Assembly: GCF_030272615.1 (NCBI RefSeq)
Contig: NC_081414.1
Span: forward strand, 656,776,292 to 656,840,291
From: Cryptomeria japonica
Taxonomy: Eukaryota; Streptophyta; Pinopsida; Cupressales; Cupressaceae
Direction of reading: 5' to 3'
DNA: 64,000 bases
Part shown: positions 24,172 through 35,713 of the stretch, piece by piece
How the letters are laid out: the number at the start of each line of letters is the position of its first letter
Position numbering within the stretch: position 1 is the stretch's first letter
The notes under the pieces: generated by a model
Databases searched by the model: none
The model's input: the letters and a program-made list of their open reading frames with translations, nothing else
Told to the model about the DNA's origin: nothing
Made by a program: the position numbers and the translations under genes

Positions 24172-25644
24172 AATATGTTTTTTGCCATCAGATCTTTTAT
24201 TTTTATTTTTCTTATTTTTGTGACTAAGATACTTGATATCTATTTCAGTCTTGTTTCCACTCTATTCACTGGTGGAAGAGTTCATGGGTTCAACTGCATT
24301 GAGATAATAGGCTAATGTTTAGTCATTTGCAAAAGTAGGTACATCCAAGGGTTGGTTATAAAGAGTACAATCAATCAATTTAGGGTGTATTAAGGATAAG
24401 GTTGGAACAAGTTCAAGGGAGTTCATGGTACTATCATCATGGATTCAGACCAACCAGTCGAGTTCCAGAAGACTACCTTGCATATGTGTCTCGAGACCAG
24501 TAAGAGTCATGACATGATTCTCAAAATTCATGTTAGTATTTATTGGACCTAACCCAAGCGAGCTACTTCTAGCATCGTCACCTACTTCAGACTGGACTAC
24601 ATATTGTGGTGTGTCAGTAACAGGGTCAGCAGATAATATCTCAACATTCATGACAGAGTAGTCATAATGTATTGTTGAATAGTTGTTGTTATAAATAGAG
24701 CTCCTGTCTAAGTCATCAGAGTCATAGGATGAAGTTTTTGATTCATCTTCAAGTGGCTTAGTAAAAGTATATATAGTATCAATACCCACATCTTTGATGT
24801 TGCAAGTTCCTTCGTGATTTGGTTCATTGAGTACTTGTATTTGACACACTTGTGGACATAACCTTGATGGTTCTGTTAATCCCTATCATCTGTTCTATTC
24901 AACTTCCTCTGGACAGATGACTAGTTCTATTTCTGTAGCTTCTAATTCTTCTTTTGTAGTTCCATACCTGATTCATCTTATCTCATTAGAGGGAGAGTTA
25001 GTAGGTGAAGAAATTGCTTGTGTCCTTTCTTCCTCCAACTGTCGTTCATAGTCTTCTTGTCTTTTTAGTCTGATATCTTCCATTTCATTTTCCATTTTTA
25101 GGCATATCAGCTCTTGTGCATCATCTGTGATATCACTGGATTCTTCAGGGATTTCTATAGTAGAGGTATCTAAGAGATGGTCAGGACCCCATTCATACTC
25201 ATTGGAATCAGTTTCTGAATCATCTACTTGTTGTCTGCCAGTATATGTTACCAGAATATTCAACGGTGCAAACAATTCTCTGATTCTATATACTTCATCT
25301 CTCATATCTTCTAGGACTTCTACTTCTTGTGGTATTATATCCGATATAATTGGAACTTGATTACCATCTATTTCCTCTCTCTGGGTGGGAGATTCTTTTT
25401 GTTCATCGTCACACTCTTCCTGAGTTTGTTGAGTATTAATTTCTTGTGTTGTTAAAGGTAGTACCTTTTTCTTCCACTTACATTGATGGTGGGATGTGTG
25501 CTTCTGATTTGATTGCTTTCTTGGATCATATCCTAGTCCAACTTTATCATTGATAGACTTAGTTTGTAACTGAATAGATTCAACAATACCTTTTTGATGT
25601 TTCCCTAGAGGACCAGCCCCTGAATATCCCATGTGTTGAAGCAT
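24172..25644 (-). pseudogene. G-patch domain and acidic linker between protease and RT
   Basis: From 25644 the minus strand encodes MLQHMGYSGAGPLGKHQKGI and then VGLGYDP, a G-patch with spaced glycines. This is followed by about 180 acidic, Glu/Gln-rich residues to 24973 and a further open piece at 24849-24445, also acidic. G-patches bind RNA or helicases and are known next to protease in some retroelements. The ORF in element V has the same protease-then-G-patch order. Stops occur near 24973 and 24445. Confidence 0.75.
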
Positions 25645-26671
25645 CTTATATCTTGGACCATATTGTGTTGGGGAAATCTCACAATGTCATATTTCTTTGT
25701 TTGCACTATCTTCTTTGAAAAGTGATTTGAGAACATCATCCTCTTCTATTTCATCTGCAAGAGAAGTAGAGGACTGTATAAAGACACCATTATAAATGAC
25801 ATTTGGAGCTGAAATTTGTGGCTTCATAAGATCTAATGGTTTTCCTGACTATCTTGGTGATGGAGGAAGAGACATTAGTGAGAGTATAGGCTCTATTTTG
25901 TAGCTATCTATGCCAGTGTTTGTGATTTTCAATTTCTTTTCTAAATCTTTCAGCCAAGATTTTGAACTTTTAGCTGTAGAGGTCGCTCTATTATGAGGAA
26001 CAAAAGCATCAACACTCTGTGTTAATGCATTGCAGGTATAGCTTGTATGGTAGGAATACTGACTTCAACTCCATCATAAGGAAATTCTAGGCGTTGATGA
26101 TACGTAGATGGTACTGCTTTCATCTCATAAATCCATGGCCTGCCCAGATGTTGTATGAAAGATGAAGATCGAGGACTTGAAAAATGATATCTCTTTCTAT
26201 AGGTCCTACCTTGATTGGTAATTGCACCAGACCCTTAGAAGTTCTTTCTTCTTCATCATAAGCCTTGATTGTTATTTTCTTTGTTGGGTCAACAACATTT
26301 TCAGAAAATCCCAGCTATGTCAGTAGATGGTAGGTACAAATATTCAACCTAGCACCTCCATCTATCAAAACATGTTTAACTCAGTGTTTATGGATCATGG
26401 CTTCAATGTGCAATGGCTGGTTATGTGGGTGACTCAGTGAGTTATCATCTTCTTCAGAGAAATTGAGGTAATGAGGTGAGGTCAGGTGATCCACCATAGA
26501 TTGAAACCGGTCTATGTCTAAATCTTTAGGGACACTTGTGGTAAGTAGAGCCTTGTCCAGGACCTCTCTATGAGTAGAAGAGATCTTAAGCAGTTCCAAA
26601 ATGGAGATTTGAGCATTGGTTTTCTTCAGTTGTTTGACAATACTATAACTAGGAGAAGATGATGAAGCCAA
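25645..26671 (-). pseudogene. gypsy aspartic protease region, broken
   Basis: 26671-26381 encodes a helical segment (KQLKKTNAQISILELLKISS) homologous in position and sequence to one just before the protease of element V. After a TGA near 26380 the same frame continues with VLIDGGARLN, the retropepsin active site, then a beta-rich stretch toward 25900. Retropepsin would cut the Gag-Pol polyprotein. Several stops follow, so it is inactive. Confidence 0.75.
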
Positions 26672-26820
26672 CTATTTGATTTGGCCATGATTGTGTCTAT
26701 TTGTCTATTTGGTAGATTTGATGTTGTTTGATCGAAAGTTGAGGAACTAGCTGCTGGGAGAGTAATCTTCCTTTGAGCGCGAGTCACGAAATTAGCAGCT
26801 TGTTCTTGACTTTGGTGATC

Positions 26821-28566
26821 TTAGACTATGATCACATTGCAATATTTAGGTTGAGCATATTCAATCATGTTGATCACATTATCGTTGTTAGTGTAGGTAT
26901 AATTGACTCTAGCTCCTCCCTTGGATTTTGAGGAATCTCCTTGTTCATAAGTCGGTAAGGGATCTTTAAAGGCCTTATGATCAGCATTAGTCGCGTGATT
27001 TCCAAAAAATATCTTGGAATTCATTTCGAAGTTTCATGCAGTTGTTTATGTTATGTCCCTTGTTCCAATGGTAGTCATAGTATTCATTTTCTCTCCACCA
27101 TTTGGGTCTAATTTCTGGGTCATATGGTCTAGAATTGTCTGGCAATGTTATCAGATCATTTGCCAATAAGGTTTTGAAAGATTATTCATATGACTCATCT
27201 AGAGGAGTAAAATCACACTTAGGCTTTGAAAGCCAAGGCTTTTCTTTAAACCATTCTCTTGTTTTCTTTGGAGGATTTTCTGCTACAGTTTCAGCTGTCT
27301 TGAGTGCTTGCATGCCACTAGCCAAGTTAAATATTGTGGATTTTGTTTTTGCTTGGACAGTATCTACCACTCCATTAGTAACAATGTTCCTGTTATTATC
27401 TTTGTTGTATTTCCAGTATTTACTCTTTTCTTTAGAGCTAGAACCTTGCGATGTTTCTTTCCAAAGCAATATATCTCCCTTTTTTATAAGCACATCTTCC
27501 ATTTGAGGGTGTTATCTGCCATTTTGTTGAATGAAGGATGTACTTGCATCTAGACACTATACTTTAATTTATGGATTAGGTTGTTGACAAAGATATCCAT
27601 TTTCTCAAGATCTGGGATAGTCTGTGAATATCTAGAGAACATCTTTCTCCACCATTGGAGAAAAGTGAGAAAGGGTTCTCCTGTCTTTTGTTTGGTATTG
27701 CAAAGCTCTATCATATTCATAGGATGTCGAATATTGTATGAGTATTGTTGTAAAAATAATTGGATTAGTTCTTCAAACATTTTTATTCCTTTGGGTAGAC
27801 TTGAGAACCATTCCATTGCTTGACCCCCTAAACTTCTTGGGAAAAGGCGCATGAGATACATTTGATCGCGCATGAACTCCATATAGGCAGCACAAAACTC
27901 TCTGACATGATCTTGAGGATCTAAGGTACCATCATATTTGTCAAATTTTGGGATCTCAACTCATGAAGTAAATGGAGGCATGTAAAGGTTTTTGTCAAAT
28001 GGGAATGGGCATATTGTGTCCAGAGAATATTGTTTTGGTGTTTTATCTTTGTTTTGTAGTTTTGTGACCATAGTTTGTAATGTTTGCATTTGTTTGCTTA
28101 TTTTTCCCCATGGTGTCTCTTCCTCTTTAGTGACAAGGGCCTCCACATTATAACTAGTATGGAGTTTGGTGCCTTGCTTTGTTAATTCTAGGAAATAATC
28201 TTCTTTTTCCCTAGCCATGATGACCTCCATCATTTTTCAGAACTCTTTATCATTTTGACATCTATGTACTTCGGCTTCGGGAGGTTTAGGAAGCTTAGAT
28301 TCAGTCAATAAGGAATCACTATCAGTGGCATGATTGCTAAAGTCATCGTGAGTGTCTCATTTATTAGCTTCTTGTTCTTGTCTTTCCCCAGACATGATGG
28401 GAGATAGGGGTTGACCAAAGATTGGTAGATCATAAACTAGTATTTGTGATGAGGATGGTTTATTTTGAAAGAGATTTTCTTCAAAGAATGGATTGTCGTT
28501 TGACAAAAAGGGTGTTTCTTTTCCTTTGTCTATTTTGTTGTGAGAGTTTCTAGTTTGAACAAGCAT
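26821..28566 (-). pseudogene. gypsy gag, broken
   Basis: Pieces at 28566-28357, 28233-27961, 27882-27550, 27502-27182 and 27024-26821 on the minus strand. The 27882-27550 piece is the retrotransposon gag core: LFPRSLGGQAMEWFSSLPKG, then LIQLFLQQYSYNI and KQKTGEPFLTFLQWWRKMF. The N-terminal pieces are polar and disordered-looking, with a Met/Gln-rich coiled stretch. A zinc knuckle was not seen. It would form the particle shell. Stops and frame changes separate the pieces. Confidence 0.8.
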
Positions 28567-28897
28567 TTGTAACTGACAAAACCGAGAGCTAAATGTGTTG
28601 CAAAAGTCAAGATCAAATTGTAGCTAGTAGTTCGTTTAACATAGTGATTGAGAAAAGTTACTAAGATCTGGTCTGGTTTTAGGACTGATCTATCCTACGT
28701 AAGACATTATCTAAGTTAACTTAGATTTGATAAGATGTTGTTTGAACTAGCTTAAAGATGATCAACAAAATCATGCAACGCAATGACAAAGGTACACTAT
28801 CAAGGTTGTTTATGCTCAGGAGGATGATAACTAGTTTTAGACTCGTTGTAGACTATTTTAGATAGGTTTGACTGTTCTGGTCTAGCAAAATCAGAGA

Positions 28898-29176
28898 CTC
28901 GTATGATATAATTTCTAAGACCGTACGACAGTATAACAACTTTAGGACAACAACAGTTCTATTTCGTATGAGTTGCTTCCTAGTACCGTACAACAAATGG
29001 GTAGGTCCCAAACGACAAAGGATTCAGTGCAGTTATGTCTCATACAACACATGATTTAGCTTAAATGACAGACTACTGGGTCTCGTATGACACAAGATTG
29101 AGATCGAATGACAATTTAAAAGACTCGTATGACACAAGATATGGTGTAGGATGACAAATGATAAGGCTCGTATGAC
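28898..29176 (-). repeat. Array of CTCGTATGACAC-like motifs
   Basis: About twelve degenerate copies, for example CTCGTATGACACAAGA at 29082 and 29124 and CTCGTATGAC at 29167, spaced 20-40 bases apart. Most are the reverse complement of the motif at 16741-16950. Confidence 0.7.
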
Positions 29177-30371
29177 TATTAACAGGTCAGAGACAAAAAA
29201 TCTGAGTTTTTCAGTAGCTGAGTCTGACAACTGAGTATGACCAATTCTGAGGTGGACTAATTTTTTTGACCGGGATAGGCTTGTTTTGACATGGATAGAG
29301 TTTTATCACTGAGTTGTTGATTTGTTTTCTCTAGTTTTAGTATCTCAATTTCAATTTGAGGGATGAAAACATAGAAAACACGCAAGATCCATAATAACTC
29401 AATCACAACACGCTAACCCTATGGAAGTTGTCTTAGAGAAGAAAACCTTTGCTTGCTGACTTAGGTACACACCCAATAGCTAATCAGAATATGGCTGCTA
29501 AGTCTCACGCAATGGATTCTCAACACCTTATTAGCCAACTCCAAACACTAATGGGGGCACGATATGGCAAGTGTCTTGGAAGAGTTACTATCTCTCTTGC
29601 ACAAAGATTATCAACCTTTTGGAGGTGAATTGGGTAGCTTCTAATATTATAGTTCTTAGTTAGGGATTCCATTTGAAATTACCCCTTGAAGTCACGCAAG
29701 CAAGATTGAGGCCTATAGCCCGACAAGGTACCGAAATAAGTTGTAGTCATGTAAACATGATTGAGATCGTGAGGCCCTACAAAATGCTCGATATGAGAGA
29801 GCTCAGAGAGAAAACTCAAATAATCCCATCCTCTGAGACTTTAATCACCAGAGGCCTATTTATTATAGTGAGTTGGAATGCTTAGGTCTAGTTGTACTCA
29901 CTTGGGTTGTTCTCATAGGGTGATTACTTTTTCCCACTGTGACAAGCCCGCTAAAGGTAAAAAAATCTCAAAACTTAGAAAAAAGCTTTGAGGGTCTAGA
30001 TTTCTAATTGTATGTAAAAGACAAGAGCATACTCTCCTACCTCTTAGATTTTTCTGAAAACACAAAAGACAAATTTGTTCATCAACCAAATAGAAAGTTA
30101 GGTGCCTAAGAAAAATGAATTTAAAGAATACACAATGTTTGGTTGATTCTCTTTAGGCAACCTGCAAAAACAACGCATCAGTAGTCATATTGTTTTCATT
30201 CTTTGATAGGCATATGTTTGATTGATAAATTCTTTGGCAAGCATGCTGCAAGAAACTGGTTAGGTTGTGAAAATACCAAGAAGACAAAAGACAATTCAAG
30301 GCTAGCGTTAGCGTAATCAAAATTTAATTCAAGAAAAACCCTGAAAAAGTGAAACTTGCTTTAATCCAACA

Positions 30372-30572
30372 AAAAACAGACTCGTGTGACAATTCTCATA
30401 GAATGAAATGAGAAAAGGGTTTTGTCATATGAGTTATAACTAAGCATAGGACGACAAAAGACAAAATCAAATATTCAGAATAGAGTGTCATACGAAACCA
30501 TTTTCTGATTCATACGACAAATAACAAGCTTCAATATAATGTTGTATGATGCAGTGAAACTGCTCGTACGAT
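30372..30572. repeat. Third cluster of the TCGTATGACA motif
   Basis: Copies in both orientations: CTCGTGTGACAA (30372), TTTTGTCATATGAG (30420), GTGTCATACGAAACC (30486), TTCATACGACAAA (30511), CTCGTACGA (30563). It lies just inside the primer site. Confidence 0.6.
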
Positions 30573-30651
30573 ATTTCATAGAGATTGTATAGAGGAAACC
30601 TGTAGGATAAAAAAAAAATGATTTTAAGGCTGAAAAAGTAGTCTTCTACCC

Positions 30652-30669
30652 CACGGTGGGTGCCAAAAA
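30652..30669 (-). promoter_or_regulatory. Primer binding site of element III
   Basis: Minus strand TTTTTGGCACCCACCGTG abuts the 5' LTR; GGCRCCCACCGTGGGG is the form seen in plant gypsy Tat elements. The tRNA is not assigned here. Confidence 0.75.
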
Positions 30670-31134
30670 TGCGTGTGTGAAAAGTGGACCTATATCTATA
30701 TCTGGAATACATAACACTTCAATTAATTCATTACATGCATGGTTAGACAGATATAATTAGTGAATAATAAAACCATAACAAATCGACCCATTGCCTTCTA
30801 GTAGATGCGAGTTTAGATTGCTCTTAGATTGCTAAGCTATCTAGTGACTAGACAACACCTAAACGAAGGATTTAAGCTATATAAGCATGGATTTAAGCTA
30901 GATGAATGTAAGATTTAATCTGACATGATTTAAGTAATAAATGAGATAAATGATCTAAATATGTATACAATAACTAATATGTGAATATCTAAATGCACAA
31001 ATATTAATGAACCTAGAGCAAAAAAACATGATAACAATATATTCTCCAGGATCTTTGAATGAGAGATGAGAGCTTGAATTTATAGAAAATTCAGAAAGAA
31101 ACCAAAGGCTGAGATCAAATGATGATGATGATGA
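30670..31134 (-). repeat. 5' LTR of element III, part 1 of 2
   Basis: Starts TGCGTGTGTGAAAAG (one change from the other LTR) and matches 14259 onward to the ATG-repeat target, where a solo LTR begins. The last five bases (31130-31134, gatga) are the TSD of that insertion. Confidence 0.88.
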
Positions 31135-32286
31135 TGAATACTAAGAGGGGGGGTGAATTAGTATACTGAAAAATACTGACTCAAACCTTAAACAATTTAG
31201 TAGTTAACCGGTATAGTAGATTTACTAACAAATGGGTTCAGACAAATACAAACCAAACAACAAATAAGGCATTAACCCACAAGAGCACAATCACCATAAC
31301 ACAAAAGGTTTTGATGTGGAAACCCAAATGGGAAAAACCACGGTGAGAAAAAACTCACAAGTAACTATCTATAGAATAGAAACCAGACCGGTTAAGGTAA
31401 GACCGGTTAAGGTCATACAATGTTCTTCACCAGGATAGATCTTGTTAGGAATCTAGATCTCTGTTAGGAGATAAGTCCTGTTAAAGACCACCTCTTGAGA
31501 GGATTTCAGATTCACAGTTGTGAACCACCTTGTTAGAGTATTTAGAAAGGCTTTGCTGGGCCTACCCAGTTAAGGGTTTCAGACTTGTCAAAGATACGAG
31601 TAATCAACAAGTAGATGGTCTAAATACTAGCACATTATGCTTGGTTAGATCCTTGATAGCACATTGTTAATGCACATTGAGAATTACTTCAGTCTTTAAT
31701 ATCTTCACACTTTGTTTCTTCACACAGACCTAATCTTATCTTCTATGATTGCACATGCAAGAACCCTCATGCACTAAAACCCTCTCAACACCTAAAACCC
31801 TAGACATGATGTCCTTATAAAGGAATCTGATTTCATGTCGGTCCAATAAGATTACATTACAAGTTCCTAGGTTCAGTGCATCTAGACACATTTGGTTACA
31901 TGACACAAAATCACTGCCAAAGTGTCAGTGGATGATAACTCATCATAGAAATACTGGTTGGTAACTTATCACATAGTAATACCAGTTCATTACCAATTAC
32001 CAGTTCATACATTTTACCAATTACCGGTTTGTCATAATGAAGACTGGAAAAATGTTAACTACCACTTTGGGATCCTCGAACCACTTGAGGTCTTTGTACC
32101 ACTTTGGGTCTTCAGTCAGTTTGTGACCGGTAAACACCTTCTGCAAAACACTGATAGTCTAAAGACTATACTGCATAAAACCAGTTGGAACAATTGTCGA
32201 TTGAGCATAACTCATACATAGGGAAGTGATCATAAAACAAGTGTGTGTCCATCAATGACAATCACAACATCATCAAAATGCCAATA
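31135..32286 (-). mobile_element. Solo LTR of a copia-type element (1152 bp)
   Basis: Plus-strand start TGAATACTAAGAGG, end AAATGCCAATA (CA changed to TA), flanked by gatga at 31130-31134 and 32287-32291. It has the AGAGGGGGGGTGAAT box near one end and GTTAAGG/GTTAGGA repeats like the copia LTRs at 34-35 kb. No internal region or second LTR is present, so it is the product of LTR-LTR recombination. The frame at 31958-32221 is not credible as a gene. Confidence 0.85.
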
Positions 32287-32291
32287 GATGA

Positions 32292-32902
32292 GTGGTCAAT
32301 ATTTTCCAAGAGGAAGCACAATCCAGGTGAATTGATGTAATTGGATGCTTTTCTCAGTTTTAAAGGAAATTGAACTAAAATTAAGATAAAATTAGAAAAA
32401 ACTGATTTATTCTCTATTTCATTCAATTTTAATATTTAATTGTTTTAATTGAATTTTTTTGAGATTATCTATCAATTTTTTATTTGTTTTTCAAGATTAT
32501 CTCCAATTGATTTCTTTTCTCAATTTTTAATTCTTTTTTGTCAATTAATTCCTTTTTTGATTTATTTCCTATTTTGAAGATTTGTGCTCATAATTTTTAA
32601 TTCCTCTTTCTTGATTTGTTTCTTTTTTTGAAGACTTATGGCAAATTGAATTATTTAATTAAATATGCTAGGATATTTAATAAAATAAATAAGATAATTG
32701 TTTAAAATGATTTACTTGGAATGATTTAATTAATTAAAAAAATATTTAATTAATATTGAGTGATTAATTTGCCATGTGACATTGATGATTTTAGAAATTA
32801 ATTGTGTGCTCAAGATTGATTTAATTGCCTTTGGTTAGGACCTTGGTGATGTTGTCGAGATTAGGGGCCCATGGTTTAGATGACCATTTTTAGGGTATTG
32901 CA
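32292..32902 (-). repeat. 5' LTR of element III, part 2 of 2
   Basis: Continues the LTR match (compare 14720-15331) and ends GGGTATTGCA, followed by TSD acacc at 32903-32907. Confidence 0.88.
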
Positions 32903-33515
32903 ACACCTTGTCTTCTGCATCCTACAATATACTCATGTGACTTCCTTGTTTGAGCAGCAAACCTTTAAACTGACACATGTGATCTGGTGATGGCATTTTC
33001 AATGTCAGCCATTGCTTCTCATGATTACTGCATCTTCATCTGGAGGGATTCCTGTTGTTCTACAACTTCACATCATACCTGTGATCTATTCATTCTTCTC
33101 ATCTTGTGTTGATGTGATTTAGGTAACATTATGCCTTTTCATCACAAACAATAGCCCAAACACCTTGGCCATCTGGCTTGTACACTAGTCATGAGCATTG
33201 TCGGCTGACAACCACTCATTTGGTTGATCTGACTTCTCTATGTCAACACATCACTTACCAGTTGACATCCTTTCCTTACTGGTGATATATTGTATCAGTA
33301 TCGATAACGTTACCATCTAATCCACACAAGTCAGGAACTAACTTGTGTACTAGTGACTCCAGTGATCATCTTCCTTGTCTTACTGGTGTTCTGCAACACA
33401 AGGTGATATCCAAGATATCTTATTATATACTCCTTCATGATAGTGTTTCACATACATCTCTCATAACGGTAGTCATCCCATACCGGTCGACATCAATGAC
33501 AACACAATGCCAACA
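32903..33515 (-). repeat. TSD acacc and 5' LTR of element II, part 2 of 2
   Basis: After acacc, the sequence continues the element II LTR (compare 8379-8987) and ends CAATGCCAACA. Confidence 0.85.
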
Positions 33516-33994
33516 AAGCCTATGCAAGAAAGGACATCGATTTATGAAAAATGTGCTCCATAAAGGAAATGGTGAAAGTTTAAAGATGAGAGGTAGGATA
33601 GTTGTGAAAGTGAACCATGTTGCTTCCCCAAGATATTTAAAATTGAAAAATCACTACCTCTAATTACAAGGAGCCCCCAATTAAGTTAACTACTTGTGTT
33701 ATAGGGTGACGAGCAACATGAGGGTGAGGGGAGTGCTAAGGCACTACCTTTTCACAAAGAAAGAGAGAAAGATATGTTGAATGATGTATATGAGAACTAT
33801 CATATTGTTCTTGAACAAATTATTTAAATGGTTTACATTTTTAGAGAGAATGAGAACCACCATAATGAAAAAGACAATATCCACTTGATTCTCTATGCTT
33901 ACTACTAAATTTAACAAAGGGAAAAACAACACTCTTGTCATGCTTCAATTTCCAAGAGATTCTAGTTGCTAATTGTTCTTGATCATCAATAGGT
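33516..33994. other. Old host layer between two insertions
   Basis: Continues 5249-6627 on the left (repeat match AAGAA.GGACATC..TTATG) and 55484 on the right. No gene recognised. The last five bases, taggt, are the left TSD of the copia tandem. Confidence 0.5.
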
Positions 33995-35456
33995 TGATAA
34001 CTCAATGATGAACGGATAGTACCAAACTGGTACTAAGAGGGGGGTGAATCAGTACAGACAAAAACACACTCTTAAACCGGTTTGTCAACAGAAAATGTGC
34101 ATGGACAGACAAACAATAACACCAGTCCTAAAACAGAGTACAATCGGCAAAACCCAGAATGACTGAGACAAGCATAAACCAGTTGAGACTTATCTTCTCA
34201 TATAATCTAATACTTCATTTCCATTTCACCCTAATGCATGAACAGGTAATCTAGCATCAAAGATATACATATGAGCAACTAGATCAACATGATTCACCAC
34301 TTGATAGAAAACAACAAAGCATCACATGAAGAAGACATCACACATGACACACTCATTTTTCACATGGAAACCCAACTGGGAAAAACCACGGTGGGGATGA
34401 ATACCCACAAGCTTGTTTTTGAACTCTTTAGAAGTCTGCTCTATTAGGAGCTTTGTTTGGTTAAAGACTGATATAATAGGTTCTATTAGGAACTGATCCT
34501 GTAAGGGATCACCCACTTAAGGGTTGAACTCTATTAAAGGTTACCTTGTTAGAGGATTTCAAGAACTCAATGGTTTTGAGTCACCCTGTTAAAAGATTTA
34601 CAGCAAGCCGATTAAAGCTACCTTATTAAGGGATTTCTCAACTGTTGAAGTGGTTAGAGATTAAAAGGTATTACAATGATCTGATAAGAACACTCAATGC
34701 TAATGCAGATCCGCTTATGCTCCTCTTCACCTACTGCACTTACACTCTGTAGGTATCACTTCTCTCCTTTGGTCTGGCAAGAATCACATATCTCTTCTCT
34801 TGGATACACACACACAACTTTTGCCAACAACCTTAGAAAGAAACACAACATCGACCTTATAGGAAAATAGATAGGTCGATAGCATAAACCCTAAACCCAA
34901 AACCTATTAGGTTAAGGAATTCAAACGATTCAATCCCGACCATTGAGCATACTGCACTAAATGCAATAGTTCTTGATCCAATCTCAAGACTTTCTCCATC
35001 GTCCATTTTCCACCAATTTCATGACGGTTGATAACCCATCACACATTATCACCATTTACAGACTTCACACATTCCCGAGGTAGATAGGAACATTCTCCTT
35101 CATGCAAGATCCTTCACGTGCACAAGGTTGACATGGCTACATGATCTGTTCTTCATTACAATGCTAACTCATCACACAAAGTCACCAGTTGAGCCACATA
35201 GGCTTGAAGCACTTCAACTAGAAACCCTGAAGTTGAGACTACCAACTAGTAGTCATACAATGCTTCCATGTGTCGGTTCCCATAACCATATGCCGGTTCA
35301 CCTTGAACAAACACACCGCTTCACTTTGGGACAAATGTCGGTTCATAGTGTTATACCAATTCTCACATATGTCGGTTCTCACCTCTTGAGCATATTGACA
35401 TCAATGACAACATACAATGTCATTATGTCCTCATACCAGTTCACATAATGCCAACA
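33995..35456 (-). repeat. LTR A of the copia tandem (1462 bp)
   Basis: Ends TGATAACTCAATG and CATAATGCCAACA on the plus strand. It lacks about 25 bp present in LTRs B and C (near 34520). It contains a TCGACCT...AGGTCGA inverted repeat near 34852-34881 and a telobox-like AAACCCTAAACCC next to it. Confidence 0.9.
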
Positions 35457-35713
35457 ATCTCCCCCTTTGGCACTGATGGCAATATACAAAGATATGTCTC
35501 CACTTAACATCTTGTCCCCCAACTTCTACAGATATCTTCTCCACTTCACATCTTCTCCCCCTTTGACAACAATGCCAAAGTGGAGGCACAAGCTTCCCTG
35601 ATCCATTAGGCTGCTCCCCCTAAGGAGTAGCATCCTTCAACACATCAATCCTGAAGAAAAATTTGACTACGCAATACCTGACTGATGTGGAGCATATACC
35701 TTTATTTTACCTC
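35457..35713 (-). promoter_or_regulatory. Polypurine tract and 3' untranslated region, left copia unit
   Basis: GCCAAAGGGGGAGAT (minus, 35457-35471) abuts LTR A. A second CAAAGGGGGAGAAG lies at about 35545-35560 and a shorter purine run near 35615. Confidence 0.8.

Larger units (their letters stand above)
28567..30651 (-). other. Long leader of element III
   Basis: About 2.1 kb between primer site and gag, without a recognisable protein. It contains two clusters of a short TCGTATGACA motif (listed separately). Long leaders are usual in Tat elements. Confidence 0.6.
14259..32902 (-). mobile_element. Element III: Ty3/gypsy Tat-lineage retrotransposon
   Basis: A minus-strand element with LTRs TGTGTGTG...TACA at 14259-15331 and 30670-32902 (the latter carrying a solo LTR) and a perfect 5-bp TSD, acacc. 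Internal order in the minus sense: primer site, leader, gag, protease, G-patch, RT, RNase H, a second RNase H, integrase, then a 5.4-kb 3' region with an antisense ORF. The second RNase H and the long 3' region with an antisense ORF are marks of the Tat lineage (relatives of Ogre, Grande and RIRE2). All genes carry stops. Confidence 0.9.
6628..33515 (-). mobile_element. Element II: gag-only copia-type retrotransposon, split by a gypsy insertion
   Basis: The 3' LTR is 6628-8987, the internal region 8988-12615, and the 5' LTR 12616-14258 joined to 32908-33515. Flanking 5-mers are aatcc (6623-6627) and aagcc (33516-33520), a TSD with one mismatch. The primer site matches initiator Met-tRNA. Only gag is recognisable in the 3.6-kb internal part; protease, integrase, RT and RNase H are absent. 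LTR and gag resemble element VI, which carries pol, so this looks like a non-autonomous relative. Confidence 0.8.

Noticed and set aside
35128-35448. Open frame of about 105 codons repeated at 49186-49569 and 55153-55470
   Set aside because: It recurs only because the LTR recurs; no domain, and its length and ends differ between copies. A short LTR-encoded peptide cannot be fully excluded.
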